Source: Symbiodinium natans
Lineage: Eukaryota > Sar > Dinophyceae > Suessiales > Symbiodiniaceae
NCBI GenBank assembly: GCA_905221605.1
Contig: CAJNDS010002679.1
Span: 184,001-248,000 of the forward strand
DNA length: 64,000 nt
Direction of reading: 5' to 3'
In this document: positions 50,911 through 61,789 of the stretch, one piece after another
How positions within the stretch are numbered: the first letter of the stretch is position 1
How the letters are laid out: each line of letters begins with the position of its first letter
Program-made: the position numbers and the translations under genes
The notes under the pieces: generated by a model
What the model saw: the letters and a program-made list of their open reading frames with translations, nothing else
Database searches by the model: none
What the model was told of the DNA's origin: nothing

Positions 50911-53900
50911 TTAGAGTAGACCGTTTAGAGTTCTTCTGTGAGCCCCCTGCATAACCCCATGTTAGGGTCTTAGGGTTAAGGGTAGAAGGCCCCCAAACCC
51001 GAAAGCCTCCCCCATGGCCGGGGGTTGAAGGTTGAAGGGTTGAGGCTTCATCTCCTCACCCTAGAATTTTCACCTCCTTCAAGAAAGACATAGGCATACA
51101 GGGGTTGTTCGAGGCTAGGAGAGTCAGGATTGGGTTTTCGGGCATAGGCTGCCAATCCTCGGCGACCCTACAACCCTAGGCCCTAGAACCCTAGAACCTT
51201 CAAGCTGTCAACCAAGGCTGACCTGTGAGCCCAGCCCCGCAGTGGCTAATGTCTCAGAAGGAACTGCCTGTGCTACGGTTTGGTGTGCTCTCTCCGTCCT
51301 AGTCGCGAAAGGACAGGCCCAGTGAGCCTTCTCGGGTTTTTGGTTTGTAGGGTTAAAGGGTTTATGGGCTTTGGGGCTTTAGGGTTCTAGGGCTTTAGGA
51401 TTTTAGCGTTTTAGGGCTAGGATGGGGCTAAAGGAGCAACTGAGGCCCTGAACCCGATAGCTCGATAGCCTGATAAACCCAAAACACTTCATCTCCTGCC
51501 TTGAGCCCCTAAACTCTGAAGTGCCTCAAGCCCAACTAAGCCCTGAAGCCTGGGCATAACCTGAGAGTTAGGGCAAAAGGGTGTTCAGACACTGAGAGTT
51601 CGGGCAAGAGGGTGTTGAGTTCTGCTTAGGGAGGGAGCCCCCAGCTCGGGTGGCGCGCCAAGCGTGATGCAATTCAGTGTTTGCACCGGGGAAGGCTTCT
51701 TGGAAGCAGAGTCGACAGAGATCGACAGAGAGGATGTTTGTGAGCCACAGCTCTTGTGTATGTTGCGCGCGATGGATGGGTTTTTGTTTCAGAAGGTTCC
51801 CTGAACCCCAGCCCGAAAACTCTTCCAATCCTCGTCAGAAGAGGGATCTGGGTTGCAAGAAGTACCGCCTCCGGCGTGTTGGAGGAAGGGAGGTGACAGG
51901 TGCCGACATCCTACAGAAGAAGCCATCGGCAATTACGATGGGGTCTGGAGGTTTGGGGTTTAGCGTTCATGCTGGGGGATGTTGAGGGCTGTTAGGGTGA
52001 AGGGCTCAATCCTTGCGTCTGAGAAATGAGGCCTCAGCTCCCTGACGATTCTGTGCCACCACCAGGTTCAGCGCAGTATTGCGAACTAATGTGCACTGTG
52101 CCTCGCCTGCGACGGATCCATGCAAATGTCATCTCCTATCTGCATGTAAGTTTACCAGGGCCCTGTTCTATTGCCCAGAGCCCACACGGGGATTAATTGA
52201 ACAGGCGCCGCGGGCCACGCTCATGGGAAAATATGTGTTGTTGCCGCCATGGGGAAGCTCCATGGCATTGGAGTGGCACTTTGAGTGTACCCGCGAAGTG
52301 CGCCTGTTGCTTTGCCAAATCGTTCTGTGCAAGTTTCCTGGCAGCCTTTCAGCATCGAGGCCTCCTAGCCCGCATGGGCACACGGCACCATGTCAAAACT
52401 GGATCCGGCCCTGCATACCTCACCCTATAGACAGCGCCCTCCTAGCCCTCACTCCCCCAACCTTAAACCCTACACCCTACACCCTAAACCCTAAACCCAA
52501 AACCCTAAACCCTAAACCCTCAACCCTAACCCTAAACCCTAAACCGAACATTACAAGCCGCGAGAAGCCCATGGCTCGTGCAATTGCTGCTGCATCGCTC
52601 AGCAGACATGCGCGTAGGGCCGTTCAGGCCCACCTTCAGATAGCGCAAACCTTTGGCGAAGTGGTTCCATGTCCCTTCAGACTTTGCAGAAGGGTCTCAG
52701 GGCATGCGTGAAGGTACCTCAATAGTCAAAAGTAGGAAAACAAGTGCCCTCTAGAAAGTATTCATGGTACAATATAGTTGTAACTTTACTGCCCTACTTT
52801 TAGCCTGCAGTTTCCACTAGTGTTGTGGGTTGCAGGCCGGCTGATCTTGATCTAGAGTTTATACATGGGGTTGCCCAAAATTCTGGGGGCATCTTCTGGT
52901 ACTTTTCAACGGCTAAGAATACTCGGGTTGCTATAATGGAGACAAGAATTGGCCAAACCCCTTCCGTGTTGCAACGCACCAAAGAGGCCCGGCGAGGCTG
53001 CAGCGGCAGGCGGGCACTTGTTGGGGGAGGGGCTTTCAGGGCTCCAGGGTTTGGCGTAAGCCCAGGACAGTTTGGGGCTTAGGGTTTAGGGTCTAGGGTT
53101 TAGGGTTTCGGGTTTAGGGTTTCGGGTTTCGGGTTTAGGGTTTAGGGTGGCTTGCAGGAATGTTGCACGTGCTTTGAGGTGTTGTGCGGCGAAGCCTGTC
53201 AAGCCGTTGAACAGGGTGTTTGTGAGGGTTCGGCGGCTTGTAAGTTAAATGCACTCGTGAGAGGATCTGTAAAGGTCAAACAAAGGGTGATTTACAAAGC
53301 TTCAGGCTTGAAGTTAAGGGCTTCGGAGTTATAAGTCGCGGGGGTTGATCTCAATGGGTCTCGATTGTTGATTTTTGCTTATATCTTGGGGTACGAAAAA
53401 GGGCCGCCCATTCCCCTGATACCCTGCATCCTGCACCCGAAACAGTGCTCTCATTCCGTATTCCCACCATTAGCCCATCCAAAGGCCCCCACAAGTCCCC
53501 AAGACCTTAACCCCAGAACCACCCCCCCCCCCTCCCCTCTCCTCAACTCCTGTGTTCAGAAAGTGGCACTTCGAAGCTCGACGGCGAGGCCCCCTTTGTG
53601 GTTCACTTGGAGGTTCGTGCTTCGGGTTCAGGGTTCGGTCTAGGTACCTTTTTGGGCTGGGAGTATGAGGAAGGTCATTCTACTTATCACTGGCAATGCC
53701 TGTGTTTGCGGTTACTTGTGCGACCTTCTCGTCACCAAACATGAGCTTGCGGGCGAAACGAAGCCCAAGATCCCAAGCTGAACCTGAAACCCTCCACCTC
53801 AAGCGCTTGGAAAGTGCACCGAATTCCAAGGGAGCCGCAACATGTGGGGGTTTCCACTCCCCTGAAGGACGAGCAACTCATGGAGAGTATCGTGACACCG

Positions 53901-54460
53901 GTGGTCCCAGGCCAGTGTCATCCCCCCGACACGGCCCTGAAGCCTGAGCCCCTTTACACCATGTTTCGAGCTGTTGTGGGGCTTTAGAGGTCCGCCTCTG
54001 GGGCCTTGTCTTTGGTTGTCTATGGTTTGGGGGGGTTGTCGTCTTTGTTGTTTGGCATCGTGGGGCCTGTAGCTGTGACCTTCAACTACATCCGCCAACC
54101 TCGTCTTTGCTTCCTTAGACTCCTGACAAGAACTGCCGGCCCTTCCCACCTACCCTGAACCCGAAACCCGAACCCTTCCCGTAGGCGCAGTAGCGGACGA
54201 GCTCCCCGACGTGGCCGCTCTTCACCAGGCGGCCGGGTGGGTTGAGAAGGGTTCCGGGTTGAGGTTTTGGTCTCGGGTCTAATGTGTTCCTAACCCTTTC
54301 ACAGACCTTGGTGAAGCCTTGGTTGTTCTTGATATAGGCGTAAACGGGTCGGTCGTCTGGTGCAGATGCATGCTTTGGGGTAGGGTGGCCCTGAAATTTT
54401 GGGGTATGTGATCATGCTGGCTGGCCCCGAAGGCCCGAACCCAAACCCCAAACCGTAACT
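50911..54460. other. Stretch with telomere-like tracts and weak exon candidates
   Basis: CCCTAAA tract at 52457-52550 and TTTAGGG tract at 53070-53150. Frames at 52079-52430 are open for 70-120 codons (with GKYVLLPPWGSSMALEWHF in one), but two frames compete and no domain is seen. A minus-strand segment at 54182-54245 reads GRLVKSGHVGELVRYCAYG, which resembles part of an ankyrin repeat. Confidence 0.4.
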
Positions 54461-54529
54461 GAGGAGGAGCCGGCCCAAGGCAGGCATGAAGACGACTGGG
54501 CGGCGGAAGAGGACCAGGCTCCGATTTAA
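54461..54529 (+). CDS. Duplicated acidic exon, copy 1
   Basis: The frame reads EEEPAQGRHEDDWAAEEDQ and then APIstop. It is similar to the segment at 55003. CCCAAACC text precedes it. Gene unknown. Confidence 0.4.
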   Translation, partial: EEEPAQGRHEDDWAAEEDQAPI

Positions 54530-55002
54530 GGCTAGCAAGGGTTCGAGGGCTGAGGGTGTAGAGGAAGCCGCTACCCCTAAACACCACAGTCCTAACACCT
54601 TAACATCCGAAGCTCTAGAGCCCTACAATCCGGGTCTGGTGGGGATGCCGGGTTTGGGATGTTGGGGTTTAGGTCTCGGAATTTAGGGACTGTAGAGGGG
54701 CGTGGGTTTCTCTTCTGGGTTTAGGGTGTCAGCCCCCAAGCCCCAGTCGGTGCTTCAGACCGCGCCATGTCCAACCAAGAATGACATGCCAGTGTGGGTT
54801 TGGGTTTCAAGGCTGAGCCTAGGCCTGCACGGTGCAGAAGCTTATGATTCGGGCTCCAGGGCTTGAGATCTGAAATCCGAAGACTTGGAGTTTGGGGGTT
54901 TAAGGTGAGACCTGAAGAAATTTTTGTATTTGTCGCACTTTTCGAAGCTGCGGCAGGCACCTTCGCCTTAAGGCCAAAGCCCAGGGCCCTCCACCCTAAA
55001 CC

Positions 55003-55116
55003 GAAGAGGAGCCGGCGCAAGGCATGTCGCAGAAAGACCTCCATGCGGCGGGGGAGGACCAGGTGGCGGAGGAGGACCAGGCTCCAACCACTGGATTCTT
55101 TGTTCGGGAACTGTAA
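55003..55116 (+). CDS. Duplicated acidic exon, copy 2, with stop
   Basis: Starts EEEPAQGMSQKDLHAAGEDQ, then VAEEDQAPTTGFFVREL and TAA at 55114-55116. It shares GAGGAGCCGGC and GAGGACCAGGCTCC with copy 1 and has an extra 15-18 bases inside. Confidence 0.45.
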   Translation, partial: EEEPAQGMSQKDLHAAGEDQVAEEDQAPTTGFFVREL

Positions 55117-56773
55117 CTAAGTTTACCAAGAATGGGCACTTTCTATATTTACATTTCAAAAACATTCCATATTGTGGTAGTTGACTTACCTTAAGTTCCT
55201 TGACAGCAGTTTTGACTCGGGCCGTTTGCGAGTTCCAGTGATAAGCCTGCTAAGGTCCTCAGTAGGGACCACACGTGTAGTTTCCGGGGTCGTTAGAACT
55301 AAGGTTAACGTCAGTGGTTGTAATCGCATCCAAGACTTCTGCCTAAATCCGACATCCTAAGCCCCGACCATGAAACTGTAAAGCAACTCGAAAGCCCAAA
55401 ACTGGAAGTCTAGACCCCCAACCCTGAAGCCCCAAACAAAATGGAGCCTTCTTAACCGCAGCCCCTAAACACTGGCTGGTCCCTAGTAGAGAATGAGGGA
55501 ATGAGGGCCCTACATAGTCCCTTAAAGGGTGAAAAGGACCCCCCTCATTCCCTCAGTCCCTACTAAGAACCAGGGGAACATGATAAGCTCAAGCCCTGAG
55601 GTCCCAAGCCTCACGCCCTCAGCCTTAGCTTACCCTCCGGACCCAGCCCATGCGGAATATCATGGGTTTCTGAAATGAGGGGTACCTGATTGGGGTCCTT
55701 ACTATAAGGTGGATCCTACTATTTGGATGTTTGTATTAGGGTTCCCTTATTTTCGTAAACTCCCATATGGTTCGCAGTAAGGACCCCTGTTTTCCAATAG
55801 AAGGATGTTCAAGGTATGTTCTTTGCAACTTCGTACTGCGTCCGGAACCCCGACAACCCCTCTCTCCAAATCCGCATTGAACTCCCCAGGCCCGAAGCCC
55901 TTAGCCTGACTAAAGCCTTCCTACCCCAAACCCTGAACCCTAAACCCGAACGCTTAAACCCTAAACCCTAAACCCCTGCTTCCATCAGAGGCCCATGAGA
56001 AGACGCGTGAAGACGATAGCCAGGCACGCGCGAAGATGGGGGGGGGGGCGATAAAGGGACCTGAGTCGGCCTGAGTCTGCCTCTGGGGGGCTTCTAGAGG
56101 TTTTGGGGTTTGGGGCGCCGGTTTTTAGGTGTTAAGGGTTTCGGGTTCAGGGTGTAGGGTTTCGAGGTTTCGGGGTTTTAGGGTTTTAGGGTTTTTAGTT
56201 GGCGAAGTTGCACGGTAAGCTTTTCTGTAACCACCCGCTGTTAGGGTTTAGGGTTTAGGGTTCAGGGTTCAGGGTTTAGGGTTTAAGGTTTAGACTTAGT
56301 TTTCATAAACCGGTTGAGGCAGACTTTGGACGAAGTAGGCTTCTAGGGTTTGCACCTCTGCACCCCGTGCAGCAAGCTGCTTCTTCGATTTAGGGTTCGA
56401 GGCCTGCACTTGTCGTGCTAGGCTTCTAGGCAGTTCTAGGCATAGATGAACCTGCAAAGGGTTGTTTCCAACAAAAGTGTACCCTTTAATACCCCTCGAA
56501 AATCGGATAATCCGCCCTTAGTAGGAACACTCGCCCCCCAAAACAAATCAAAAGACTTATTGTTGGGTTTGGGCTGCTTGATTTAGAGAGGACTTAGCGC
56601 CGAAAGCCATCCGCGGGCGAGTTGTGTTTGAGTTGAAATTCACGGTTTACGGGTTTAGGCCATGAAGCCACAAGCTGTCCCCGAAGCTATAGTTACTCTA
56701 TTTACATCTGTATTTCAATTTCAACTTGCAAACTGCCCATGAACCTCCCCCACCCCCAGCACCCCCCGAACAG
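55117..56773. other. Stretch without a supported gene; holds an inverted repeat
   Basis: An imperfect inverted repeat lies at 55476-55573, with CTGGTCCCTAGTAGAGAATG on the left and CCCTACTAAGAACCAG on the right. TTTAGGG/CCCTAAA tracts lie at 55930-55975 and 56240-56300, with a short G run at 56039. Confidence 0.5.
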
Positions 56774-56841
56774 ACCGCCACGAGGTAGTCCTCCTCAACA
56801 TGAGCCTGGAGACCGCCATTCACAGTGGCGACACTGTCCAG
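56774..56841 (+). CDS. Exon-like segment, possible start of ankyrin gene, GC donor
   Basis: After GAACAG, the frame reads EVVLLNMSLETAIHSGDTVQ and meets GCAAGT, a good GC donor. The sequence resembles the helix region of an ankyrin repeat, but not clearly enough alone. It is 0.8 kb before definite ankyrin exons, same strand. Confidence 0.45.
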
Positions 56842-57630
56842 GCAAGTAGCCAAACCCATAGCCCCCAAAGCCCTGACACCATAGCCACAAACCCAAAACG
56901 CAAAACATCAAGCCCTAAACCCCGAATCACTAACCTGCACCTCGCAAGTCCCTTAAAACGGCTTGAAAGACTACCCTAAGTGCCCCCAGCAGCTCGGGTT
57001 CTCCCGTAGGATGTCAAAACCTATCCCAAATCCCTAAACTCCAAACCCTAAACTCAAGGCCTCGGCCGCCCCCCATGGCGCAAGCCCGACCCAGATCGTT
57101 CCCGCCTCCCACAGCTCCAAGGCTGGAAGCACCCACGATGGGTTCGGTACCCTGGACCAGCACTGGTCCCGTAGAAAAGTCATGACCTAAACCAGGAAGC
57201 TCAAGGCTTCTGGGCTGAAGAAAGGGTAGACCAGGCCAGGCGGCTCCCGGACCACTCGCCGCAGCGTCCCCAGGACCAGTCGGCTCAGCTGGAGGAGGTG
57301 CTTCTTGAGCCTTACACGCGACAAAAGGCCTACCCCTGACAGCCTGCCCGAGCTGCTCTTCGCACCTGACGAAGCTTTCGATCTAACCTTCACAGCATCT
57401 GCGCCTTTTTACAGCAAACCCTAAACCCTAAACCCTGAACCCTAAAGCTTCGGATTCGGGTCTATGGGCAATCATAGGGACCCTCGGAGCTCCTGAAAGG
57501 GTACCCCCCTTCTGAAATTGGAGGGAGTACACCTGGACACCGATGTTTCTGAGGTCTCGTGTCTAGGATTTCGGATGTAGAGTTGAAAGCCCCTTTGAGC
57601 CCCTAAGGCCCCTTTGAGCCCTGGAGCGAG

Positions 57631-57702
57631 GCTCGACGTTTGCTGGAAGAGAGGGCCAACATCGAGAGTCCCAACACTTTTGGGCGCACGCCACTCCAAG
57701 AG
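57631..57702 (+). CDS. Ankyrin-repeat exon, 24 codons, phase 0
   Basis: After AGCGAG, the frame contains ARRLLEERANIESP and NTFGRTPLQE, the end of one ankyrin repeat and the GxTPL start of the next. It ends at a GC-type donor (GCCTGG). The next exon continues the repeat in the correct phase. Ankyrin repeats bind other proteins; the partner is unknown. Confidence 0.7.
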
Positions 57703-58034
57703 GCCTGGGGTGGGAGGGGGGGGGGGGTTCAGCGTTCAGGGTTTAGGGTTGAAGAGTGGAGAGTTTAGGGTCCAGGGCGTACGGTTTAGGGTTTAGGGTA
57801 GAGGGTTCAGGGCGGTTGCAGCGAGTACCAGGGTTTCAGCTCAGGGTTGGGGGCTTCATCGCGTCCGACAAGGCGAGCTTGCGTGCAGTTTAGGCCCCCT
57901 GGAGGGCTATCTTGGGATTAAAAATGAAGCTTGAGAGTATGGCGCCCCAAACACCAAACCTCAGCAGCTTCTTTGCTATTCGGGGGACACTTTACCTCGT
58001 GTTTCTCATGCGTAAACAATCGCTCGCATGGAAG

Positions 58035-58079
58035 GCGGCTGGAAACGGACACGTGGAGCTCGTGAAGATGTTGCTGGAG
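58035..58079 (+). CDS. Ankyrin-repeat micro-exon, 15 codons
   Basis: After GGAAG, it encodes AAGNGHVELVKMLLE, the central helices of an ankyrin repeat. With TPLQE before it and DRGANIEAQ after it, a repeat of normal length is restored. The 3' boundary does not show a clear GT/GC donor, so a non-canonical site or a small shift is possible. Confidence 0.7.
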
Positions 58080-58289
58080 CTTTACTGGGGATCTTGGGAA
58101 GGTAGATACAAGAGGGACATCATTCTGTGGGGGTATATGACGGAGGTTTTTTTGGGGTGTCTTTTCTTTTTGTTTTTGGGCATTGTTTTTATTTGTTTCT
58201 CTCTGTTTTTGTTTGATTAATCGATTTTCCTGGGTTCACCTAGGAAAACCTCCATTCCCTGTATATTTTCATAGGATTTGGTCCATGTG

Positions 58290-58560
58290 CTTGGTTAGGA
58301 AGGAAGGAAGGAAGGAAGGAGGGAAGCAAGGAAGGAAGGAGGGCAGGAAGAAAGGAAGGAAAGAACGAACGAAAGAAAGAAATTAATATGTACAGAAAGA
58401 AGAACAAAATCAAAGAACAAAGGAAGAAATCAAAGAAACAAGAAGAAATCAAATAAAGAAAAATGAAAGAGATCAATAAACCAAAGAAGAAGAAATAAAT
58501 AAGTCAAGAAATCGAAAATTGAGGAAGGAAGAAAGAATGACAGAAAGAAAGAACGAACGG
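58290..58560 (+). repeat. Purine-rich GGAA/GAAA repeats
   Basis: Runs of AAGGAAGG and AAAGAAAGAA. They lie inside what would be a long intron of the ankyrin gene. Confidence 0.85.
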
Positions 58561-58589
58561 AAGGAATAATTAAATGATATTGTATACAT

Positions 58590-59420
58590 AATAATGACAT
58601 AATATATATATATATATACAATAAATAAATATAAATATAAATATAAATATAAATATGTATATATATATATGTATGTATGTGTCTTCTATTCTATTCTACT
58701 CTATTCTATTATACAACATTATATTACATTATATGGGTGTAATCTGGTATATACGGTATATGATACAGTATATGTAGTATACACATATATACAGTATATA
58801 TATATATATACACATATTTGCAGTTTTTGCACATTTTTACAATGTATACATACAATATAGCTTATATATGTACAGACACACACATATGTAAATTTTCGTT
58901 TATAACCTTTGATGTAGTATGTATTCTACATCATCTATTGTATAAACTTAAGCCATATATGTATATATACATATATATATATATGTATTTCATGCTATGT
59001 AGCACATATGAAGCAGGGTTTATATTTCTGTTATTGGTGAGTGTATATAAGGTTCCTTTTTAATATTGGTGAGTGTATATACCTGTGTCCTTGTGGGGGT
59101 ACAAGAAATATAAACCCTGCTTCATATGCATATATATATATACACATATATATATATATGTAAATATAATTAACAACAAATACATTTACGATAACAACAA
59201 GTAAATAAGTAACGAATGAAAGAAATAAGTACATAAGTAAAACAATGAGAAATGAATGAACCAATTAATGAATAGAGTATGTGTGTGTGTATATATATAT
59301 ATATATCTATATATGTAATATCAGACAGTATATATTGTATATCAGATATCGACCTACTAACATCCTGCCAAAAGTAGTACGGTTCCTCGTACAATATAAA
59401 GGGACGAGAGGTTTTTTCTG
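58590..59420. repeat. AT-rich low-complexity region with a 25-bp perfect inverted repeat
   Basis: TATATA, ATACAT and AAATAT runs. The arms 59005-59029 and 59104-59128 (CATATGAAGCAGGGTTTATA and so on) are exact 25-bp reverse complements. Between them TATTGGTGAGTGTATATA occurs twice. No protein is recognised. Confidence 0.75.
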
Positions 59421-59728
59421 AAGAAAACTAGTAGGATTCCTATTAGCATATAGTGGGAATAGAGTTTCTGAGGCAACTCAGAGGTTTCCTAAGAAAACCA
59501 AGAGAATCGACCAACAAGAAAAAAACAAGACCCCCAAAAAAAGAAAAAGACCCAAAAAGCAGGTCCGCATGCTACCTGAGGTTTACGAATCTTCGTAGTG
59601 CTTTGATCTCATCTAGGGTCCCTTCGGTGCGAAGGGTACCCGTGTATCGAAGTCCAGGCAATAAGGCCCTAAACCCTCCAACGCTAACCCCCACCAAAAC
59701 GCCGTTTGGAGACTGCCCTCCCGCGGAG

Positions 59729-59756
59729 GACCGGGGCGCCAACATCGAGGCGCAAG
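59729..59756 (+). CDS. Ankyrin-repeat micro-exon, 9 codons
   Basis: After CGCGGAG, it encodes DRGANIEAQ plus one base, then GTGAGG donor. This is the loop-end of an ankyrin repeat and fits directly after the 58035 exon. Confidence 0.6.
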
Positions 59757-60403
59757 GTGAGGAAGGCGTGGTCATCAACACCTCCTGAAAAGGATCATTC
59801 TGAGGTTTTTTAATGCCGCCGCAATCCATTGCGATCCCCTATGTGTTTAGATATGTTGACCATCTAAGAAATCAGGACTTCAAGGACGTCGTGAACGTGA
59901 ATTTCGGCTTTTCAAGGGTTTCAAGGCTTCTACAGGCAATCGCGGGTTTCCAAGGGTCATGAGAAGGTGTAAGGGTTTTGATGTGTTTTCCCACTTTGAA
60001 GCGGTAAAGGAGTCTTTTGGTTTTGCCTAGCTCGCCTCTAGCCCATGTCTGCGAGGGTTTAGGAGTCAGGGTTTGGGGGTGAGGAGTTGGAGTTTAGGGG
60101 TTCCGGCTTCGTGGTTTTCTGCCGCTGTGCGGGAAAACGCCGTAAGCCCTCCACCCTGAATCCTCCCGTGCCCGAGGGCTTGTCTTCATTTCTCATATCG
60201 TCTTCCGTGCGACGCCTTCTGTGATCCGGCTGCACCGTTTAGAGATTCAGAGGGCATTGATTCGAGGGACCTTGGAGGCACGTGCGGGTTTAGTTTCAAG
60301 GTTCGGGCCTAGGTCAGGTTGCTGGAAAGTGGTGCTGCTGCTCTTGCAAGCCTGTCAACCTTGGACCAATAACCTCGCGTGGAACTATAAGAATGCCGCT
60401 TAG

Positions 60404-60474
60404 GAGAGGGCGGCCTTCTATGGTCGCCTCGACGTCTTCAAGATCCTTCGGGAACGTGGGGCTTCTGTGTCGCT
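60404..60474 (+). CDS. Ankyrin-repeat exon
   Basis: After GCTTAG, the frame contains ERAAFYGRLDVFKILRERGA and then SVSL, which matches the two-helix part and loop of an ankyrin repeat. The exon carrying the preceding TPLH part was not found between 59757 and 60403. Confidence 0.6.
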
Positions 60475-60761
60475 TGGATGTTCGGCTATATCAGGATGAG
60501 GAGGAGCACAGGTTGCTAGGACCGGGTTTCCGGTCCTAGTAAGGGTATGATTGAAGCGCAGAATCTTCTGCCTCGGATGCTGTTTCGCAGCCATGCCACA
60601 GCTGTCATCAACTTGTGGGGTGCGGAGAGAGTGTGAAGCTTTTGGGTCTCCATTAGTGTCTGCTCCGTATCGCCTCTCTGCTGTTTTGGGGGTTTGGGGG
60701 GGGTCAAAGCTTGTGAGGTCTGTGAAGTCGCTGACGTTTCTGCTGCGTGGCGAGGGCCCAG

Positions 60762-60800
60762 GCTACACACAGGTGGTGGAGTCGTTGCTCGAGGAGGCCG
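60762..60800 (+). CDS. Ankyrin-repeat micro-exon
   Basis: After GCCCAG, it encodes YTQVVESLLEEA (after a split Gly codon) and ends at GTTTGG. GxTxVVESLLEEAG is typical of the second ankyrin helix. Confidence 0.55.
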
Positions 60801-61228
60801 GTTTGGTTGCCCTTGAAGGTTTACGGCGCAGGGTTTTCCGGGTCCCGTTTTTTCAGAGGGCTTGTATGTAGATGTTGTTGAGGAGCTGTTTTTGTGGCCT
60901 GGCTTTGTCCATAGGCTTGCTGTGTCGGGAAGTTTTGGGGCCTGATTTGAAGGTTCATGGCCTTTGGCAAGTGGAGCACCCTAAAAAGAGCCCTGGCATA
61001 GATACGCGCCCGGTAACCTCCGAGGAGGATGTCACCGGGTTAGGGGGTGCCCGTCAGTTGAGCTCCAGCGTTCAACTTAAACCCTAGACCCCCTAACCCC
61101 CCCTAAAGCCACCCCTGACACCTTAAACAGCTGGCAGGCAAGCGTTAAGGTGGGGCAGGCGAGGCTGAGGGAGCACCTCCGTGTGCTCCTGATGCCCGCC
61201 GTGCTCCTCGAGGACTGCAGCCTGGTCC

Positions 61229-61230
<2 letters not shown>

Positions 61231-61318
<88 letters not shown>
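61231..61318. repeat. (GT)44 microsatellite
   Basis: An uninterrupted GT dinucleotide run of about 88 bases directly after an exon-like segment, so it may sit at the 5' end of an intron. Confidence 0.95.
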
Positions 61319-61321
<3 letters not shown>

Positions 61322-61747
61322 TTTTGGGGGCGGGGGGTGTGGGGGGACGTGGGGAGGGGTTGTGCTCCAAGGTTTGTTTGGGGATGTGTAGGTTGTGGTG
61401 GCCGCCTTGCCGTAGTTATCATGATTGCATTGTGGCTCATGGTACCGATCTCCCAAGCCCTGAACGTAAGTTCGGGGGCAAGTTGCCATTAGACGGTCAG
61501 ATTCTTCGAGCATCGCAAAATTATGTCGTGATTCTATGGTCAGTTCTCGAAAACAAGGTCCCTTTCGACTCCCCTTGTGAAAAGGTCTTGCCTATGTTCT
61601 TGTATGACAACCTGATCTGATCTTCCACTCTTCGGTTAATCTTGGTACATTGCTACTTGAAGGTTCAGGGGCAGCTTTCGGCAACTTCCCGACCTACAAC
61701 CCCAGTTCTAACTACCCTAAGCCCTGAACCCTGATCCTAACACACAG

Positions 61748-61789
61748 GAGCTGTTTGATTCCCGGAGCTCGTTGGGCCGTATAGCTCCT
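61748..61789 (+). CDS. Short exon-like segment
   Basis: After ACACAG, the frame reads ELFDSRSSLGRIA. CCCTAAG/CCCTGAA text lies left and GGGTCAGGGG right. Function unknown. Confidence 0.35.
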
